Below, piece by piece: positions 10,001-19,370 of a DNA stretch of 64,000 bases. The notes under the pieces are model-generated. The model did not search any database and was not told the origin of the DNA. It saw nothing but the letters and a program-made list of their open reading frames with translations. Source of the DNA: Rhizobium sullae (GTDB lineage Bacteria > Pseudomonadota > Alphaproteobacteria > Rhizobiales > Rhizobiaceae); the NCBI RefSeq assembly GCF_025200715.1, contig NZ_CP104146.1, positions 1 to 64,000 on the forward strand, in the 5' to 3' direction. A program made the translations under genes and the position numbers. Within the stretch, counting starts at the first letter, position 1; each line of letters starts with the position of its first letter.

Positions 10001-10191
10001 CCGGTCAGCTCTTCAATCGCCTTTGCAATGACACCTCGGGCCACCATGGTCTTGCCAAGACCAACCTCATCGGCCACGAGAAACTGCCTCGTCGTCCGCG
10101 GGTCGGTGAAAAGACGCCGAAACACATAGTCGACCGTGGCGCGCTGAAAGGGCTTGAGCAGCTTCAGATGCTCGTCTGCTTGATAGGTCAT
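7015..10191 (-). CDS. Large SNF2-like DEAD/DEAH helicase, last gene of the DUF6361-PLD-helicase trio
   Basis: A 1058-residue superfamily 2 helicase/translocase. Seen in order: FQRATVDYVFRRL, Walker A in VADEVGLGKTMVARG (about residues 40-55), Walker B-like ILDEFQRFADLL, motif III LLLSATPYRM, and motif VI IEQREGRVHRFKNH near the C terminus, followed by a WLFPGDNKIE and RLAFGQPRQDEL segment. Start chosen at ATG 10191, overlapping the upstream stop as ATGA, so it is translationally coupled to the PLD gene. It lacks any nuclease motif I recognise, so cleavage, if any, probably comes from its partners. It ends the long minus-strand run and converges on the 5821 gene. Confidence 0.85.
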   Translation of the reverse strand: MTYQADEHLKLLKPFQRATVDYVFRRLFTDPRTTRQFLVADEVGLGKTMVARGVIAKAIEELTGKVDRIDVVYICSNQAIAEQNIKSLNVIGSAAKPLNTRLTLLPLEIEQDGGIASRPINLISLTPGTALDLKSSLGTAKERALIYEMLRKRIGIRHKGIQRVFRGGVDAENWPGWTDWMRGQKISEEIAKNFNVAVGDEFIVRIRAASELARSKKKPVYPPDQRPAVMIGELRRILARICVDALSPDLIILDEFQRFADLLHEHDEQSAPEKAAAAELARALFSYSGTDGSKARLLLLSATPYRMLTLNSDDPEEGDHYGDFLRTMRFLFGEEDGEVRIRELERELKGFRRALQAMPEMRVHARFRRDRVQHILAKVIARTERVDSTDDRNALVKESKPELTIETEDLKEAKAIAHVAAIVGAPGIVEYWKSSPYLLNFMREYKLRQKLQTLKLQPSSELRSAIKAAAPFLISKEQVESYGEIPLRNARMRVVADTAFEHGLDRALWLPPSRPSYGEQVPATKSLIFSDWSMVPDAIAALLSHEASRRMGMTSDLVSRTSRPIGIEEMMPMLCPSPTLAAWVDPLALERRFGRASRYDDLHLQAVEVLTERIDASRLLPLTKRSDRLLPLTLEEELGEGVDWGRVGAIEHEGHDEHGAMARAIEVIGNAVEAEDHPDDSDVKDTYGKLAEFALGSPATCALRALGRLCPELPLNDPALIGAAMVIALGFRSLYNQPESRALLGETSPLNYWRQINAHAARHDLAAVLDEYLQLVIDAEHATELDAEKRAALIANKVVEVVALRPAQITLDHWTAGRSRLHDKTFEVRARFAMRFATKAEDEKGIRRTTLVQAAFKSPFRPFVLASTSIGQEGLDFHPYCSRVVHWNLPRNPVDIEQREGRVHRFKNHAVRRNIAAKLGDSAICTDALVAPWERMFEDARKHEIAQGRPGDIVPYWLFPGDNKIERVVLIPPFSREVERFENLKKSLATYRLAFGQPRQDELINLFSAFGPEVVAELSNLQISLRPLAMGSSRFVGPGSEIGIVVSNADTPDNTLSS

Positions 10192-12050
10192 TTTCGGGTG
10201 CCCTTGGTCGTCGCGAGCGGCGCAAAGCTGGCCCACAACTTTAGAAAATCTTCGGGGACGATGCTCTTGCCCGTGTCGGGGTCTTTGAGGTGTTCAATAA
10301 GCTGATCGACCTCGGCAAGCTCGTCACCAGCGAGCGCAAGAGCTCGTACCATTGGCTCCAGCAGCGCGTTTCCACCTTGAGCAAGGCGTCGAAGCCACTG
10401 ACCTTCGCCTGCCTTATCGCTCTCCAGGAAACTGCCTTCACCCAAACTTCCGAGAAGCATACTCAGATAGCGGAAAAAGTTCTCGACATTGGCTATGTGC
10501 GCCCGCAGCACTGCAGCGTCCCGTCCGTCGGGCAGGCCAATGAGCCGGGCGCCCAGAGTGAATGCAATCGATACACCCGTTTCCTCGTCCCGGAGCCGCA
10601 TCCCCAGCCAACGTGTGACATCGCTCAATGGAACAGTGCTGACAGCCATCCTCGGGGCTGTGCCACAGAGCAGCGGCGCTACGTCGTAGCCCTGTTCATT
10701 CGCAACCGTGATCGGCCGAATGAAACATTTCACGCCAGCTGGAATTTCGATTGGCGCTGTGTTGCCCGCAACGGCCAGTTCGAGGCCAACGCCTTCAGGC
10801 AATTGTGTACAGTGGAGATCGAACGGCAGGGCTGAGATCTTGGTGCGTAATTTCTCGAGGACCTTTTCAGCAAGCGCAGCAGCGTCCTGTTCGACTGGCG
10901 CAGACGGCACGTAGGGCGTCAGAAGGCGCTGAAATCCCTCCGAGAATAGTGTGTCTGCAATGGAACCCATGCGGCTTTTGGGACCATCAAGGGTCGCCAT
11001 GACTTCCACGTTTTGCGTGCGACCGCCGTGGGCAGGCACCAGTGCGGCGGTCGTTGCGTTGGCAGAGCCAAGGTGGATGTGCAGACGTGAGCCCCGTTCG
11101 ACGATGTACGCCTTGGCATGCAGACCTTCGAGATCGGTGGCCTCGCGGTCGTCACTATCTTCTTCCTCATGTCGTGTCGCCCTGTCATCCAGGGTCTGTA
11201 TCTCAAAATGCTTGCGAATGTCAGGCTTGATGCAGTCTAGCTCCTCAGCGCGAGCGACAAGCTGACAGGCGGAGGGTTGGTCGTAACCCTGGGAGAGGCG
11301 CTCAAGCGCGGCACCGCTGACGAAAGGCGACAGGATGGCAAGGCGATCACCCTTTTGCGGAGACCATGCGCTTGAATTCAGGCCATTGACTGCGAAGCTA
11401 ACCTTGGTAGCCCCTGCGGGGAGATCTTCCCAGGTGCAGCGCTCAAGGTCGCGCAATAATGATGGAAGAAATTTTGGCGCGGTCGGACGAGTGGCCGAAT
11501 TTGCCAGGCCCGGAAGAGCACGAAGAAGCTGCACAATGGGTCCATTGTCATCATTGACATGTTCTTGAACCTTACCATCGAGGCAAAGAGCCAAATCCCA
11601 ACATCTGTCATTCGTCAGATTTCTGGAAAGAACCGCAAGCCGCATGCGCGTAGGCTGCCCCTCGCGCTCGGGTTTGAAACGAATGCACCACAGTTTGGGA
11701 TGGAAAGCACCGCCGCCTGGAGCCGAAACCTCGATGATCGTCTTCTCATAGAGTGCCATCAGCCGTGCTGCATTCGGGTGAGCCTCCTTAATGCGGCCCC
11801 GATCACAGTAAATGGCCATTTTGCCGGCTATTCGCTCTACGCTTTGCAGCAAAGCCAGAGGGCTTCGCAACATCTCGTCGCGGTTTTCGGCATCTCGAAA
11901 AACGATCGTTATTGGAATGGTGAGGGCAGTTTCGAAGTCGAGAGAGTAGGTCGTCGCGACGGCGTTGTCGAACTGGTATTGATCGGGCGCCCGCATGAGT
12001 GCCGTGTAAAGCTGACGATTTTCAGGGTGAAAGGCGGGTTCAGCTGGCAT
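10188..12050 (-). CDS. Phospholipase D-family protein with two HKD-like motifs
   Basis: A 620-residue protein with two HxK motifs of the phospholipase D/nuclease superfamily: FHPKLWCIRF followed by SRNLTND in the N-terminal third, and LHAKAYIVERGSRLHIHLGSANATT in the middle. In helicase-linked members this fold is usually a nuclease rather than a lipase. Start chosen at ATG 12050, which overlaps the upstream gene by 11 bases; the open frame extends to 12146 but inside the upstream gene. The stop overlaps the helicase start. The context suggests it is the effector nuclease of a three-protein complex; this is inference. Confidence 0.82.
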   Translation of the reverse strand: MPAEPAFHPENRQLYTALMRAPDQYQFDNAVATTYSLDFETALTIPITIVFRDAENRDEMLRSPLALLQSVERIAGKMAIYCDRGRIKEAHPNAARLMALYEKTIIEVSAPGGGAFHPKLWCIRFKPEREGQPTRMRLAVLSRNLTNDRCWDLALCLDGKVQEHVNDDNGPIVQLLRALPGLANSATRPTAPKFLPSLLRDLERCTWEDLPAGATKVSFAVNGLNSSAWSPQKGDRLAILSPFVSGAALERLSQGYDQPSACQLVARAEELDCIKPDIRKHFEIQTLDDRATRHEEEDSDDREATDLEGLHAKAYIVERGSRLHIHLGSANATTAALVPAHGGRTQNVEVMATLDGPKSRMGSIADTLFSEGFQRLLTPYVPSAPVEQDAAALAEKVLEKLRTKISALPFDLHCTQLPEGVGLELAVAGNTAPIEIPAGVKCFIRPITVANEQGYDVAPLLCGTAPRMAVSTVPLSDVTRWLGMRLRDEETGVSIAFTLGARLIGLPDGRDAAVLRAHIANVENFFRYLSMLLGSLGEGSFLESDKAGEGQWLRRLAQGGNALLEPMVRALALAGDELAEVDQLIEHLKDPDTGKSIVPEDFLKLWASFAPLATTKGTRK

Positions 12051-13206
12051 CGGCGAGTTCTCCAAGGTAGTTTTTGGAAATTCCCCATCTGAAATCGAGA
12101 CGGGCGTCGCCGGAGGCGCCCGACCACCTTTCCAGTGGTGCATCATGCAAAAGCCGCGCCTTTAACCGCTTGAGGCTTTGTTCTCGAAGCTTCAAGAGGT
12201 CGATGGCGGAACTGTTGGTTTCCAAGTGCCTTGCCCCCTCTCGCGCTATCGATATCCATGCTCGGATAAAATCTCGCGATGCTTTCGTTAGAGTGTGGCT
12301 GGTCGTTCCAATCAGGCTAAAGAGATCGTCAAGGTCCCAGCTGTTCAATTCGAGGAAAACGAGCTTCGTCTTCCAATCGTCGAGACGCGAGCGGTAATGC
12401 TCTATCAGCGCCGGTGCATCAGCGTGCTTCTTTGCGTTCGGTCGTTCAGCGGCACGCAGCGCTAGCAAGAGATTGTAGAGCAAGCTTGCACCATACATCA
12501 CGCCGGAGAATCTCTCCGCGTGGCGCAATAGCGCGCGATTGGACTTTGAGATGGTGCTCTCGCTCACCTGCCATGGCCAATCCTGGCTGAAGGACTTTCC
12601 CGCCCCAGCCAGTTCATTCAGCAGGCTCGGCTTCGCGTTACTGGCGATGCGGTCGCGCAGAAAGTCCGCTTCCTTCAGCGTCAGAGCGAATGTTGCCTCC
12701 TCAAACAGATTTGCAGGCGCCTTCGGCAGGCTTGATGACCAAAGCTTCAGGTCGTGATCCTTGAAAATTTCAGGACCATAAGACAGGAAGGTTGCCTGCG
12801 AACCCATCATGGTGCGGATGCCAAGACTGTTCAGACCCGCCCAGTACACGCTTGAGGCAAGCCGCTTGAGGTCTCGGCCCGCATCACGGCCGATTACGCC
12901 GATAGTCTCGCCGCCGCGAAGCAACGCTTCGCTCAGCCGAAATTCAAGATCGCGCGCAATATTTGTCCGTTCTGCTTGCGACGCCTTGCGGCTTTGCGCC
13001 TCGCAATAGGTCCACGGAATGAACAGCATATAGCGTAGCCGTGTCTGGATGGTGCTGGTCCCGGGAAAAAGAAGATCGGCAAGGCCATCGCGCACGGTTC
13101 CTAAACCCAGCTCGTCGCGAGCTTCTGGTTGTTTGAAGAGGTCGATGAGCGTTTGAGCGCGTCGACGTTCCTCTGGGTCGAAATCAATCCAAGCAAGGTA
13201 GGACAT
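12040..13206 (-). CDS. DUF6361-family protein
   Basis: A 388-residue protein beginning MSYLAWIDFDPEERRRAQ, which I match to DUF6361, a family of unknown function. It is helix-rich, with segments such as YMLFIPWTYCEAQ, GLNSLGIRTMMGSQATFLSY and SWDLDDLFSLIGTTSHTL; I see no catalytic motif. Start ATG 13206 is chosen by similarity of the first residues; ATG 13212 and GTG 13266 are in frame, and CAGGAG lies between them. It precedes, in overlapping order, the PLD-family protein and the SNF2-like helicase, so it may be the target-recognition or scaffold subunit of that trio. Confidence 0.75.
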   Translation of the reverse strand: MSYLAWIDFDPEERRRAQTLIDLFKQPEARDELGLGTVRDGLADLLFPGTSTIQTRLRYMLFIPWTYCEAQSRKASQAERTNIARDLEFRLSEALLRGGETIGVIGRDAGRDLKRLASSVYWAGLNSLGIRTMMGSQATFLSYGPEIFKDHDLKLWSSSLPKAPANLFEEATFALTLKEADFLRDRIASNAKPSLLNELAGAGKSFSQDWPWQVSESTISKSNRALLRHAERFSGVMYGASLLYNLLLALRAAERPNAKKHADAPALIEHYRSRLDDWKTKLVFLELNSWDLDDLFSLIGTTSHTLTKASRDFIRAWISIAREGARHLETNSSAIDLLKLREQSLKRLKARLLHDAPLERWSGASGDARLDFRWGISKNYLGELADAS

Positions 13207-13317
13207 GTGCATCCGTCTGGGCAGTGAGTTAAAATCGGCGGCTCGCTCCTGCGGCGGTGTTGTCACCGCTAAGAAACCAGCCGAAGAGGCAATCCGCAGG
13301 CTGCGGTGATCTCGTCG

Positions 13318-16300
13318 TCAGTATGGCGGCAGAGGCGCCTTTGCGCGATTAACGGCGATTACGGTCGCGCTCGTCATCAGCACGATCAGACCCAGCTCGG
13401 CACCTGTCATTTCGAGATAGGCATGAACCTGGCCCCGGTACTGGTCCAGTGTCTTTGCATCTGGGTTCACATCGCTTTTCCAGTCGACCACCACGACAGG
13501 GCGACCTTCGTGGTTGACCGTAAGAGCATCCGCGATGCCTGCCGTTGCGACAATTTCATTGTCCTCTGCACGGAGGGCATAAACGGGGAACTCGGCAAGC
13601 AGACTTGACCGCAGGGGCGCGATTTCCGCCAGCACCAGCGTCCGGCTGACGCAGCCGGCCAGCTCTTCCGGGACGAGTCCGGCGGCCGAATCAGTGACCG
13701 GAACCTTGCCGAGCGCGCGGATATGTTCCTCGGCGCGTGTGGCGAGCGCCGCGGGCGCGTCGTCGGTTTCGCCGGTCAAGACCTCTTCCATCAGCTTATG
13801 CAGGATAAGCCCGCGCTCGCGGCCACCCTGCGGGGAGGCGGGTGTTTCGAGCTCGGTCGGCGCACCTTGGTCTGATCCGCTCCAGATATCCGGTTCCTCT
13901 TTCTGCAGTATCGTCCCGGCTGCATTCTCGTCGCGGCTTGGAGCAAGCCACGTCAAGCGCGTTTGCCGATCTGCGATCCCGCCGGCCTCGGCGGCGAAAG
14001 CCTCGCGTGTCTGGCCGTTGCTCGGGCCGCCGCCAACCACAACGGCATCTGGCGGCAGGTGCGACGTGTCCAGCGCGGCGAGCGCTGCGATCGACAAGTC
14101 CACGAGACTGATCCACGCCGATTTCGAAGGCGTCACGTCGAGCCGCGGAAGAACCAGTAACTCCCGGGCACGCGTCGCGGCGACATACCAGAGACGGACG
14201 CGTTCACGGTCGAGCTCGTCCTTTTCTGCCTGCCGCGCGATATCATAGCCGGAAGGTGGGACCCCGAGAATTGGGCAGTAGAACGTATCGTTCTGCCGGT
14301 CGATCACCGCGCTGTCCGGCGGCATCACACCGGTCATTGTGTTGATGGGAATGACGATCGGCCATTCGAGGCCCTTGGCCGCGTGCATGGTGAAGAGCGC
14401 GACGGCTTCTTCCTGAGCGTCAGGCCGGCCCTCGACGGCGCGGGCCTCGTCGGTCCAAGCCGCGGTCATCGCCTCGGAGAATGCCCGCAAGCCGCGGACC
14501 GCATAGTTCGTCGACAGACTGAGATAAAGATCGACATTGGCGAGCGCGCGTTCGGCCTGACCGCGGTGTCGTTCGAGGAGGATAGGACGCACGCGCAATA
14601 CATCTATGGCCTGCGAAAGAAGCGCGTGTGGTGTTGTGCCGTTGCTGCGCCGATGAAGCGCCTGCAGCTTTTGAAGCACGTCGCGAGCTACAAGATGACC
14701 GATAGCCGCCGGATCGACGCCAAGATCGAGACGAGGAATCCGGTTGGGTTCGTCTTCCGAGCGTGGCAAGGTCCAACTGATGTCCAGAAGCTCTTCTTCA
14801 CTGAGCCCGACAAGTGGGCCGCGCAATAGCGCACCCAATGCCAAGGTGTCACGGCGATCTGCCAGCACGCGGGTCAGCGCAATGAGATCCTGAATCTCCT
14901 GCCGGCGGAAAAGGCCCTTGCCAGCCTGCGTCGCCACCGGAATGCCCCGCCGCTCCAGCGCTTCTTCATAGCGCCACAGGTCGGCGCCGGTCGGGGCGAG
15001 GAGAGCGATATCGCCAGGCTGACAAAGCCGGTCCTCGCCACTTTTTCGGTCGAAAATGTGGTGGCTGCCGATCAAGCGGGCGCAGAGTTCGGCCACGGCG
15101 TCGGCTTCCGCGTCACGTTGCTGCTCGGCACTGGCCTTGCCATCTGCGTCCGCGACGGCAATGTCGAGGGCGGCGACGCAAAGGCCTTCGCCGCGATCGT
15201 TGTGGAAAGGGTCGAGCGCCGTGAAGCCGGGCTGTCCATCCGCTGACAGGATCGCCTCGAAGCGCTCGTTGACGAATGTGAGGATCGAGGCGCAGGAGCG
15301 GAAATTCGTCGAGATTGAAACCAGGCCGTCTGCATCCTGTGCCGCGAAGGCGGCGCGCGCCTGGACATATGCCCCGACATCTGCGCCGCGAAAGCGATAA
15401 ATGGCTTGCTTCGGGTCGCCAACAACGAAGAGCGCGCCGGGGCGAATACGAAAGTTTGTCCAATCCTGCGCCTCGTCTGCAGGATCGCCGCACAGGCGCC
15501 AGAAGATTTCCGCCTGCAGGGGGTCTGTATCCTGAAACTCATCGACGAGAACGCGGGCGTAACGCTGTCCAAGCGCCTGCCGTACCGCCTCGTGGTCCCG
15601 GAGCAGATCGCGGGCAGCGTATATGAGGTCATCGAAATCGAGCTGGGCGCTGGCGCGCTTGTGCTCTCGGTAGCGTTCCAAGATTGGTCGTGCCTCATCC
15701 ATCAGCGTCGCGAGCACCTGGCCGGACGCGGCCTGTAGAAGCGCGGTCCAGGCGGCGCAGCACGCATCAAACAGGCTCTCTGCTGCATCATTCAGCCGGT
15801 CGCCGTCGGCCTTGGAAAGCCCTGCTTGCTTCGCCGCGGCCACCCATTTTCCCTTCTTGCGATAAGATGAAAAGCCGCCAGCCTTGGTGCACAGATCGGG
15901 ATGGGGGCGTGACACTAACAGTCCAATGAGACCTGCAGGCGTTGATGCATCAGCTGAAGTTGGCAAGCGCATGGCCATTTCGGAAAAGCGAGCCGCGTAG
16001 ACCTCGGTCTCCGGCTCGGTGACGCCGGCTGCCCGCATGAAGTCAGAGAGGCTATCGGCCGTTTGGCGAAATGCCTGCAAGTGCTGGGCAAGTGCTGTTG
16101 CCGCTGGCGCGACGAGGCTCCTGCGCCGGCGCAATGCTTCGGCGATCTTATGCATGAGCGCCACGGTCTCGCCAGGACTGTGCAACACCATTTCGGCGAG
16201 GATCCCACTCTGATTGCCCGACAAGCGTTCTCGCAGCCAGTCATCGACAATTTCGAGAAAGGTGAGATCCGCCTGGTTGCGGTCCATGACGGTTGCACCG

Positions 16301-16716
16301 GGATCGATATCCGCCTCGGCAGGGTAAGGCTTGATTAGACGCTGACAGAACCCGTGGATGGTCGAGCAGGTGATCTCGTCCATGGCCGTGCTCGCGACGA
16401 TGAGGTTATCGCGCTGCGCTTGCGACAGACCGTTCGGCAACCCGACGCGGAGTTCGGGCGTAATGCGATCTGCGGCGAGATCAGTGACGAAGTCCCGCAC
16501 GCGGGAAAGAAGTTCGCTCGCGGCGAGTTCCGTGAACGTGACTGCGGCAATAGCACGCGGTGCAACACCCTGCGCCAGCATGACCGCGATGCGCCCTGCC
16601 ATGACCGCGGTCTTGCCCGAACCCGCGCCGGCCTCAACCAGAATCGACCGGTCGTGTCCGCTGATGGCATCGCGCCGGGCGTCATCATCCTTGAGAATTC
16701 TTTGCATGGTATTCAT
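13318..16716 (-). CDS. AddA-like UvrD/RecB helicase-nuclease
   Basis: A 1132-residue superfamily 1A helicase with a C-terminal PD-(D/E)XK nuclease, the AddA architecture. Walker A is AGAGSGKTAVMAG (about residues 28-40), Walker B VLVDEFQDTDPLQAE, and a UvrD-type FTMHAAKGLEWPIV lies in the second half. The nuclease motif is GIADALTV then VVVDWKSD then QYRGQVHAYL near residues 1040-1100. Its start overlaps the stop of the AddB-like gene as TAATG. AddAB normally repairs double-strand breaks and degrades foreign linear DNA. A plasmid-borne, island-embedded copy suggests a defence role or a diverged specificity. Confidence 0.88.
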   Translation of the reverse strand: MNTMQRILKDDDARRDAISGHDRSILVEAGAGSGKTAVMAGRIAVMLAQGVAPRAIAAVTFTELAASELLSRVRDFVTDLAADRITPELRVGLPNGLSQAQRDNLIVASTAMDEITCSTIHGFCQRLIKPYPAEADIDPGATVMDRNQADLTFLEIVDDWLRERLSGNQSGILAEMVLHSPGETVALMHKIAEALRRRRSLVAPAATALAQHLQAFRQTADSLSDFMRAAGVTEPETEVYAARFSEMAMRLPTSADASTPAGLIGLLVSRPHPDLCTKAGGFSSYRKKGKWVAAAKQAGLSKADGDRLNDAAESLFDACCAAWTALLQAASGQVLATLMDEARPILERYREHKRASAQLDFDDLIYAARDLLRDHEAVRQALGQRYARVLVDEFQDTDPLQAEIFWRLCGDPADEAQDWTNFRIRPGALFVVGDPKQAIYRFRGADVGAYVQARAAFAAQDADGLVSISTNFRSCASILTFVNERFEAILSADGQPGFTALDPFHNDRGEGLCVAALDIAVADADGKASAEQQRDAEADAVAELCARLIGSHHIFDRKSGEDRLCQPGDIALLAPTGADLWRYEEALERRGIPVATQAGKGLFRRQEIQDLIALTRVLADRRDTLALGALLRGPLVGLSEEELLDISWTLPRSEDEPNRIPRLDLGVDPAAIGHLVARDVLQKLQALHRRSNGTTPHALLSQAIDVLRVRPILLERHRGQAERALANVDLYLSLSTNYAVRGLRAFSEAMTAAWTDEARAVEGRPDAQEEAVALFTMHAAKGLEWPIVIPINTMTGVMPPDSAVIDRQNDTFYCPILGVPPSGYDIARQAEKDELDRERVRLWYVAATRARELLVLPRLDVTPSKSAWISLVDLSIAALAALDTSHLPPDAVVVGGGPSNGQTREAFAAEAGGIADRQTRLTWLAPSRDENAAGTILQKEEPDIWSGSDQGAPTELETPASPQGGRERGLILHKLMEEVLTGETDDAPAALATRAEEHIRALGKVPVTDSAAGLVPEELAGCVSRTLVLAEIAPLRSSLLAEFPVYALRAEDNEIVATAGIADALTVNHEGRPVVVVDWKSDVNPDAKTLDQYRGQVHAYLEMTGAELGLIVLMTSATVIAVNRAKAPLPPY

Positions 16717-19370
16717 TATTCCGCCTCCCAGACCTGAGCGACTTCGCCAAGCCGCTCGGTCGCGGCGGATTGCTTGCGTTTGCAGTAGGTGGCGCTGGCA
16801 TTGGCCGGCAGAGCGAAAGCGAGATCGTCATAATCGCTGCCCGTATCCGGACCTGGCAAAGCGGCGCCACTCGCGAACGCACCTCGCGCCGCCCGCAGAT
16901 GCTGGATGATTTCCGTCAGCGTGGCTTCTGGATCATTGAGCTGAAGGTCGATCGCTTCGCGCGGATAAAGCAGTGATGCGCTGATCGCGACATGATCGCC
17001 CAACAGCGCCTTTACCGCGAAAGCGTAGAGGCAGCGCTGGAGTTCGCGTCCGCCATTCAGCCGAATTTCGCCTTTGGGAGGCTTTCCAGTCTTATAGTCG
17101 CGAACAAGCGCGCGGCTTCCGTCGCCGGCAATATCGAGCCGATCGATGTAGCCGGCGATGCAAAACCCAGTGTCTGGAATTGCCACGGGCAAGGTCGCAT
17201 CCCAAGGTAGCTCTGCCGTCGACTTGGGTTCTGACCCACCGAAGGGCACTTCGCCATAGGAACGGCTGCCCGGCAGATGCACGTCGCCATAGGCAAGCGC
17301 CTGACCAGCCAGAAGGCGCACGTCAGCAAGTGTTCGGCCCCATATGACATTGGGGGGAACGGGGCGTTCGCTTTCCCAGTCGACCGCGACCTCGTCCACA
17401 GCCTCGGCCACGGCTCTTTCGATGGCGGGCGCATTGGCGGAGGCCAACCCTCCGGCCGTTTCGAGCGTCCGCAAGGCACGATCAAGCACCAGGTGAGTGA
17501 GATCGCCCGCCGCGAGCGCATCAAGCACGAGAGGCTCGGCGCTACTTTGCGGCGCCTTCCAGCCGAAGGCATAGCGCCAGAGATAGCCGAGCGGGCTGCG
17601 CAGCAGGGTTTTCAGCGAACTGGCCGATTGCGTCCGCGCGAGGATCGCAAGAATGAGCGGATGATCAGGCCGGACCAGGCCATCATGAGGCGTGATGCCG
17701 CCCGTGCGCCAGTCCCGCCAGCAGCTGCGGGCGGCGATCGCCTGTGGTTTAGCGGCAAATTCCTGCGGCCGAGCCATCAGTCGGTCAGTTTCGCTGAAGG
17801 CATGGTCGGGTGTTGCATTGCGGCGCAGATAGGTTTCATCGCCGTAGGCGGCAAACAACGGGCTGCGGCCGAGCAAACGGCCGTCGCTGTCACGACGGGC
17901 GCGGGAGAGGACGACCTCACCGGAGGTGGTCGCAATGATCGTTTCGAAATCCCTGCGATCGGCGAGGCTGACGGGAAGAGGGTCAAGGTCGGCAGTCGGA
18001 ATAATGTGATCTGGGATCAGCCTGTCTTCAGAAATGGCGCGCGGCCACCGCGAAGAGTTGAGTCCGATCAGCCGAACGAACCGCCGGGGCGATGCGGCAA
18101 GCGCGCTTGCCGGCATCCAGGCGACCGAGACGCAGGCCTCCAGCCCGTCGTCCTGCTTCAATGTATCAAGCGTGACATCCATGGACGTCGCAGGCCCAGC
18201 AAGCAGCGCCTTGCGCCAGATGGACCACGCCCGACCTTTGAGGAAGGCCTCGCCTATCTCCCGCGCGGCATCTGGTCCTTTTGCCAATTTCTCGACCACT
18301 GCGCACAGCGACGGCACGTGGTCCGTGCCATCGGGCCAGTCCTCCGGCCTGAGGCGCGAAAGCAGACGGTTCCACGCGGCCGATGTTGACAAAGGCGCGT
18401 CGCTCGGCAGGACTCGCAGCCACCCGTCGGGAAGTCCAGACAGCGGCGCCGATTCTCGACATAGCGAAGCCAAGCGGCGCAGACGCGATTGGGTGAGCCC
18501 TCGCACGACGATGTCGGCAAGTGCCGCGGCCGCCTGTCCCTCACGTGTCGCGACGACCCGGACGCCGTGGACGAAATGCAGGTCGAAATTGGCGTCGGCG
18601 CGCAGCGCCAGGAAGTGGTCGTCATAATCGGCCGGTGAAGCAGTCGCGATGGCGATTTCGGAGGGAGAGATGCCCGAGGCGAGCAAGGCACGCGCCCAGC
18701 GCATCGCCTCGATGGCTTCGTGGTAGGCGGTCGCGCAACTGATGGAACGGACCGCCGGCTCTTCGATCCTGCCTTGGGCGACGGTGACGCCGCAATCGCC
18801 GAGCCAGGCTGGAACGGAGCGCGGGCCGGACGTCCATCGCACCGGAATGCGCTCTGCAAGCTGCTTGACCAGCGGACGCCAGCACGGAGACAGTTCCGTC
18901 AGACCGACGATTTCGAGGTCGCCGAAAATCGCCGGTGCGTGAGCAATTCGGCTGCTTGCAACGGCAACAATATCGACGGGGCGCATCATTCCTTCCGGAA
19001 GTTGCGCGAGCACCGCAGCCTCCAGCCCAGCGATGGCGCCGAGGCGTGGATGGTCGCCTGCCCGTGCTGCGAGATCGATGCCTGCGCGCCAAGCCTTGTG
19101 CAGCGTGTCCGCCGCCGCGCCAATCATGCCCGGCAGCATCTTGATGCTTTCGAGTTCGCCCATGGGGGTATCGGGGAGAACCGTCTGGATTGCCACGCGT
19201 AGGCTTTCCTCATCGATCGGCCGGGCGAAACCACCGGCAAGCCGCACAGCCGCCTGTTCAAAAGACATGATCTGGAGGCCGTGGCGACAGCCGCGGGCCG
19301 CCGCAAGCCGGGCTTCCCGCATAGCGAGGCGGCCATGGACGACAAGTGTTGACCGGCTTGCGGTGGTCAT
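16716..19370 (-). CDS. AddB-like PD-(D/E)XK nuclease / inactive helicase subunit
   Basis: An 884-residue protein whose C terminus carries a RecB-like PD-(D/E)XK nuclease: GYIDRLDI, then RDYKTGKPPKG, then ELQRCLYAFAV (about residues 750-800). The N-terminal part lacks an intact Walker A, as expected for an AddB-type subunit. I do not see the four-cysteine Fe-S cluster of classical AddB. The start at ATG 19370 has AGGAAGGG about 7 bases upstream. It precedes and overlaps the AddA-like gene, the normal addB-addA order. Upstream lies an intergenic stretch of about 180 bases and then the IS. Confidence 0.82.
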   Translation of the reverse strand: MTTASRSTLVVHGRLAMREARLAAARGCRHGLQIMSFEQAAVRLAGGFARPIDEESLRVAIQTVLPDTPMGELESIKMLPGMIGAAADTLHKAWRAGIDLAARAGDHPRLGAIAGLEAAVLAQLPEGMMRPVDIVAVASSRIAHAPAIFGDLEIVGLTELSPCWRPLVKQLAERIPVRWTSGPRSVPAWLGDCGVTVAQGRIEEPAVRSISCATAYHEAIEAMRWARALLASGISPSEIAIATASPADYDDHFLALRADANFDLHFVHGVRVVATREGQAAAALADIVVRGLTQSRLRRLASLCRESAPLSGLPDGWLRVLPSDAPLSTSAAWNRLLSRLRPEDWPDGTDHVPSLCAVVEKLAKGPDAAREIGEAFLKGRAWSIWRKALLAGPATSMDVTLDTLKQDDGLEACVSVAWMPASALAASPRRFVRLIGLNSSRWPRAISEDRLIPDHIIPTADLDPLPVSLADRRDFETIIATTSGEVVLSRARRDSDGRLLGRSPLFAAYGDETYLRRNATPDHAFSETDRLMARPQEFAAKPQAIAARSCWRDWRTGGITPHDGLVRPDHPLILAILARTQSASSLKTLLRSPLGYLWRYAFGWKAPQSSAEPLVLDALAAGDLTHLVLDRALRTLETAGGLASANAPAIERAVAEAVDEVAVDWESERPVPPNVIWGRTLADVRLLAGQALAYGDVHLPGSRSYGEVPFGGSEPKSTAELPWDATLPVAIPDTGFCIAGYIDRLDIAGDGSRALVRDYKTGKPPKGEIRLNGGRELQRCLYAFAVKALLGDHVAISASLLYPREAIDLQLNDPEATLTEIIQHLRAARGAFASGAALPGPDTGSDYDDLAFALPANASATYCKRKQSAATERLGEVAQVWEAE

